Part shown: in pieces, positions 5,504-5,581 of the stretch
Position numbering within the stretch: the stretch's first letter is position 1
How the letters are laid out: the number at the start of each line of letters is the position of its first letter
The notes under the pieces: model-generated
Databases searched by the model: none
The model's input: only the letters and a program-made list of their open reading frames with translations
Told to the model about the DNA's origin: nothing
Made by a program: the position numbers and the translations under genes
Assembly (NCBI GenBank): GCA_046536535.1
Contig: JAWDMO010000078.1
Location: 1-5,581, forward strand
From: Conexivisphaera sp046536535
GTDB taxonomy: Archaea; Thermoproteota; Nitrososphaeria; Conexivisphaerales; Conexivisphaeraceae
DNA length: 5,581 nt
Reading direction: 5' to 3'

Positions 5504-5581
5504 TCACGACGGCGCCCTTTTTATACCATATCTGTTGATCTCCTCGAATCCATAGACGCCCTTGCTCTTGTTCTTCCACCG
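5504..5581 (-). CDS. Possible C-terminal end of a minus-strand protein entering from the right
   Basis: From the right edge the minus strand reads 25 codons to a TGA at 5506-5504. The peptide (WKNKSKGVYGFEEINRYGIK, then RAPS) looks protein-like, and its codons mostly end in G or C as in the real genes here, unlike the opposite strand. I do not recognise the family; a transposase tail is one possibility. After the AAAAA run (5522-5518) another minus frame continues as a further plausible stretch to a TGA at 5412-5410, so the gene could also be frameshifted. The evidence is weak because so little is visible. Confidence 0.3.
   Translation of the reverse strand, partial: RWKNKSKGVYGFEEINRYGIKRAPS
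5518..5525 (+). promoter_or_regulatory. T-run / box A-like element TTTTTATA
   Basis: TTTTTATA after GC-rich DNA is a strong match to archaeal box A and equally to a T5 terminator for plus-strand transcripts coming from the left. No start codon follows at a fitting distance before the window ends. If the minus-strand reading at 5504-5581 is a real gene, this is only part of its coding sequence. Confidence 0.25.

Noticed and set aside
5543..5551. CTCGAATCC resembling a tRNA T-loop
   Set aside because: No acceptor, D or anticodon stem can be formed around it, and it falls in the likely minus-strand coding tail.

Overview
The window looks like chromosomal DNA from a GC-rich archaeon, probably of the TACK group and probably thermophilic. 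The evidence is the archaeal/eukaryotic ribosomal protein eS25, TATA (box A)-type promoters placed 24-30 bases before start codons that imply leaderless or near-leaderless mRNAs, heavy use of AGG for arginine, and many Glu/Lys/Arg residues. No species can be named from the sequence alone.

Layout. 1-483 (minus): N-terminal 161 residues of an IS6-like DDE transposase that runs off the left edge. 484-611: intergenic DNA with a short hairpin and the promoter of the next gene. 612-3634 (plus): a compact cluster of purA (adenylosuccinate synthetase), purB (adenylosuccinate lyase, TTG start, 8-base overlap with purA) and the gene for ribosomal protein eS25, 16 bases after purB. 3609-3986 (minus): a small cyclophilin-like-fold protein whose 3' end overlaps that of eS25 by 26 bases. 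4021-5352 (plus): a fold-type III PLP decarboxylase of the DAP/ornithine decarboxylase family, divergent from the cyclophilin-like gene across only 34 bases. 5353-5581: AT-rich DNA, a stretch without a convincing gene, and perhaps the C-terminal end of a minus-strand protein that enters from the right edge.

How the genes work together. PurA and PurB catalyse the two consecutive steps from IMP to AMP (PurB also acts on SAICAR earlier in purine synthesis), so their overlap makes sense as translational coupling. eS25 downstream links nucleotide supply to ribosome production. The decarboxylase and the cyclophilin-like gene share a small promoter region in which each promoter element lies within or against the other gene's start, so they may be co-regulated or may interfere with each other.

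The points most worth a second look are the full-length, bacterial-looking PurA/PurB pair in an archaeal setting; the decarboxylase with a mixed active-site signature and uncertain substrate; the interlocked divergent promoters; the two closely spaced ATGs at the purA start; and the unexplained right end. No CRISPR array, tRNA, rRNA, defence cassette or clearly new multi-gene system was seen.
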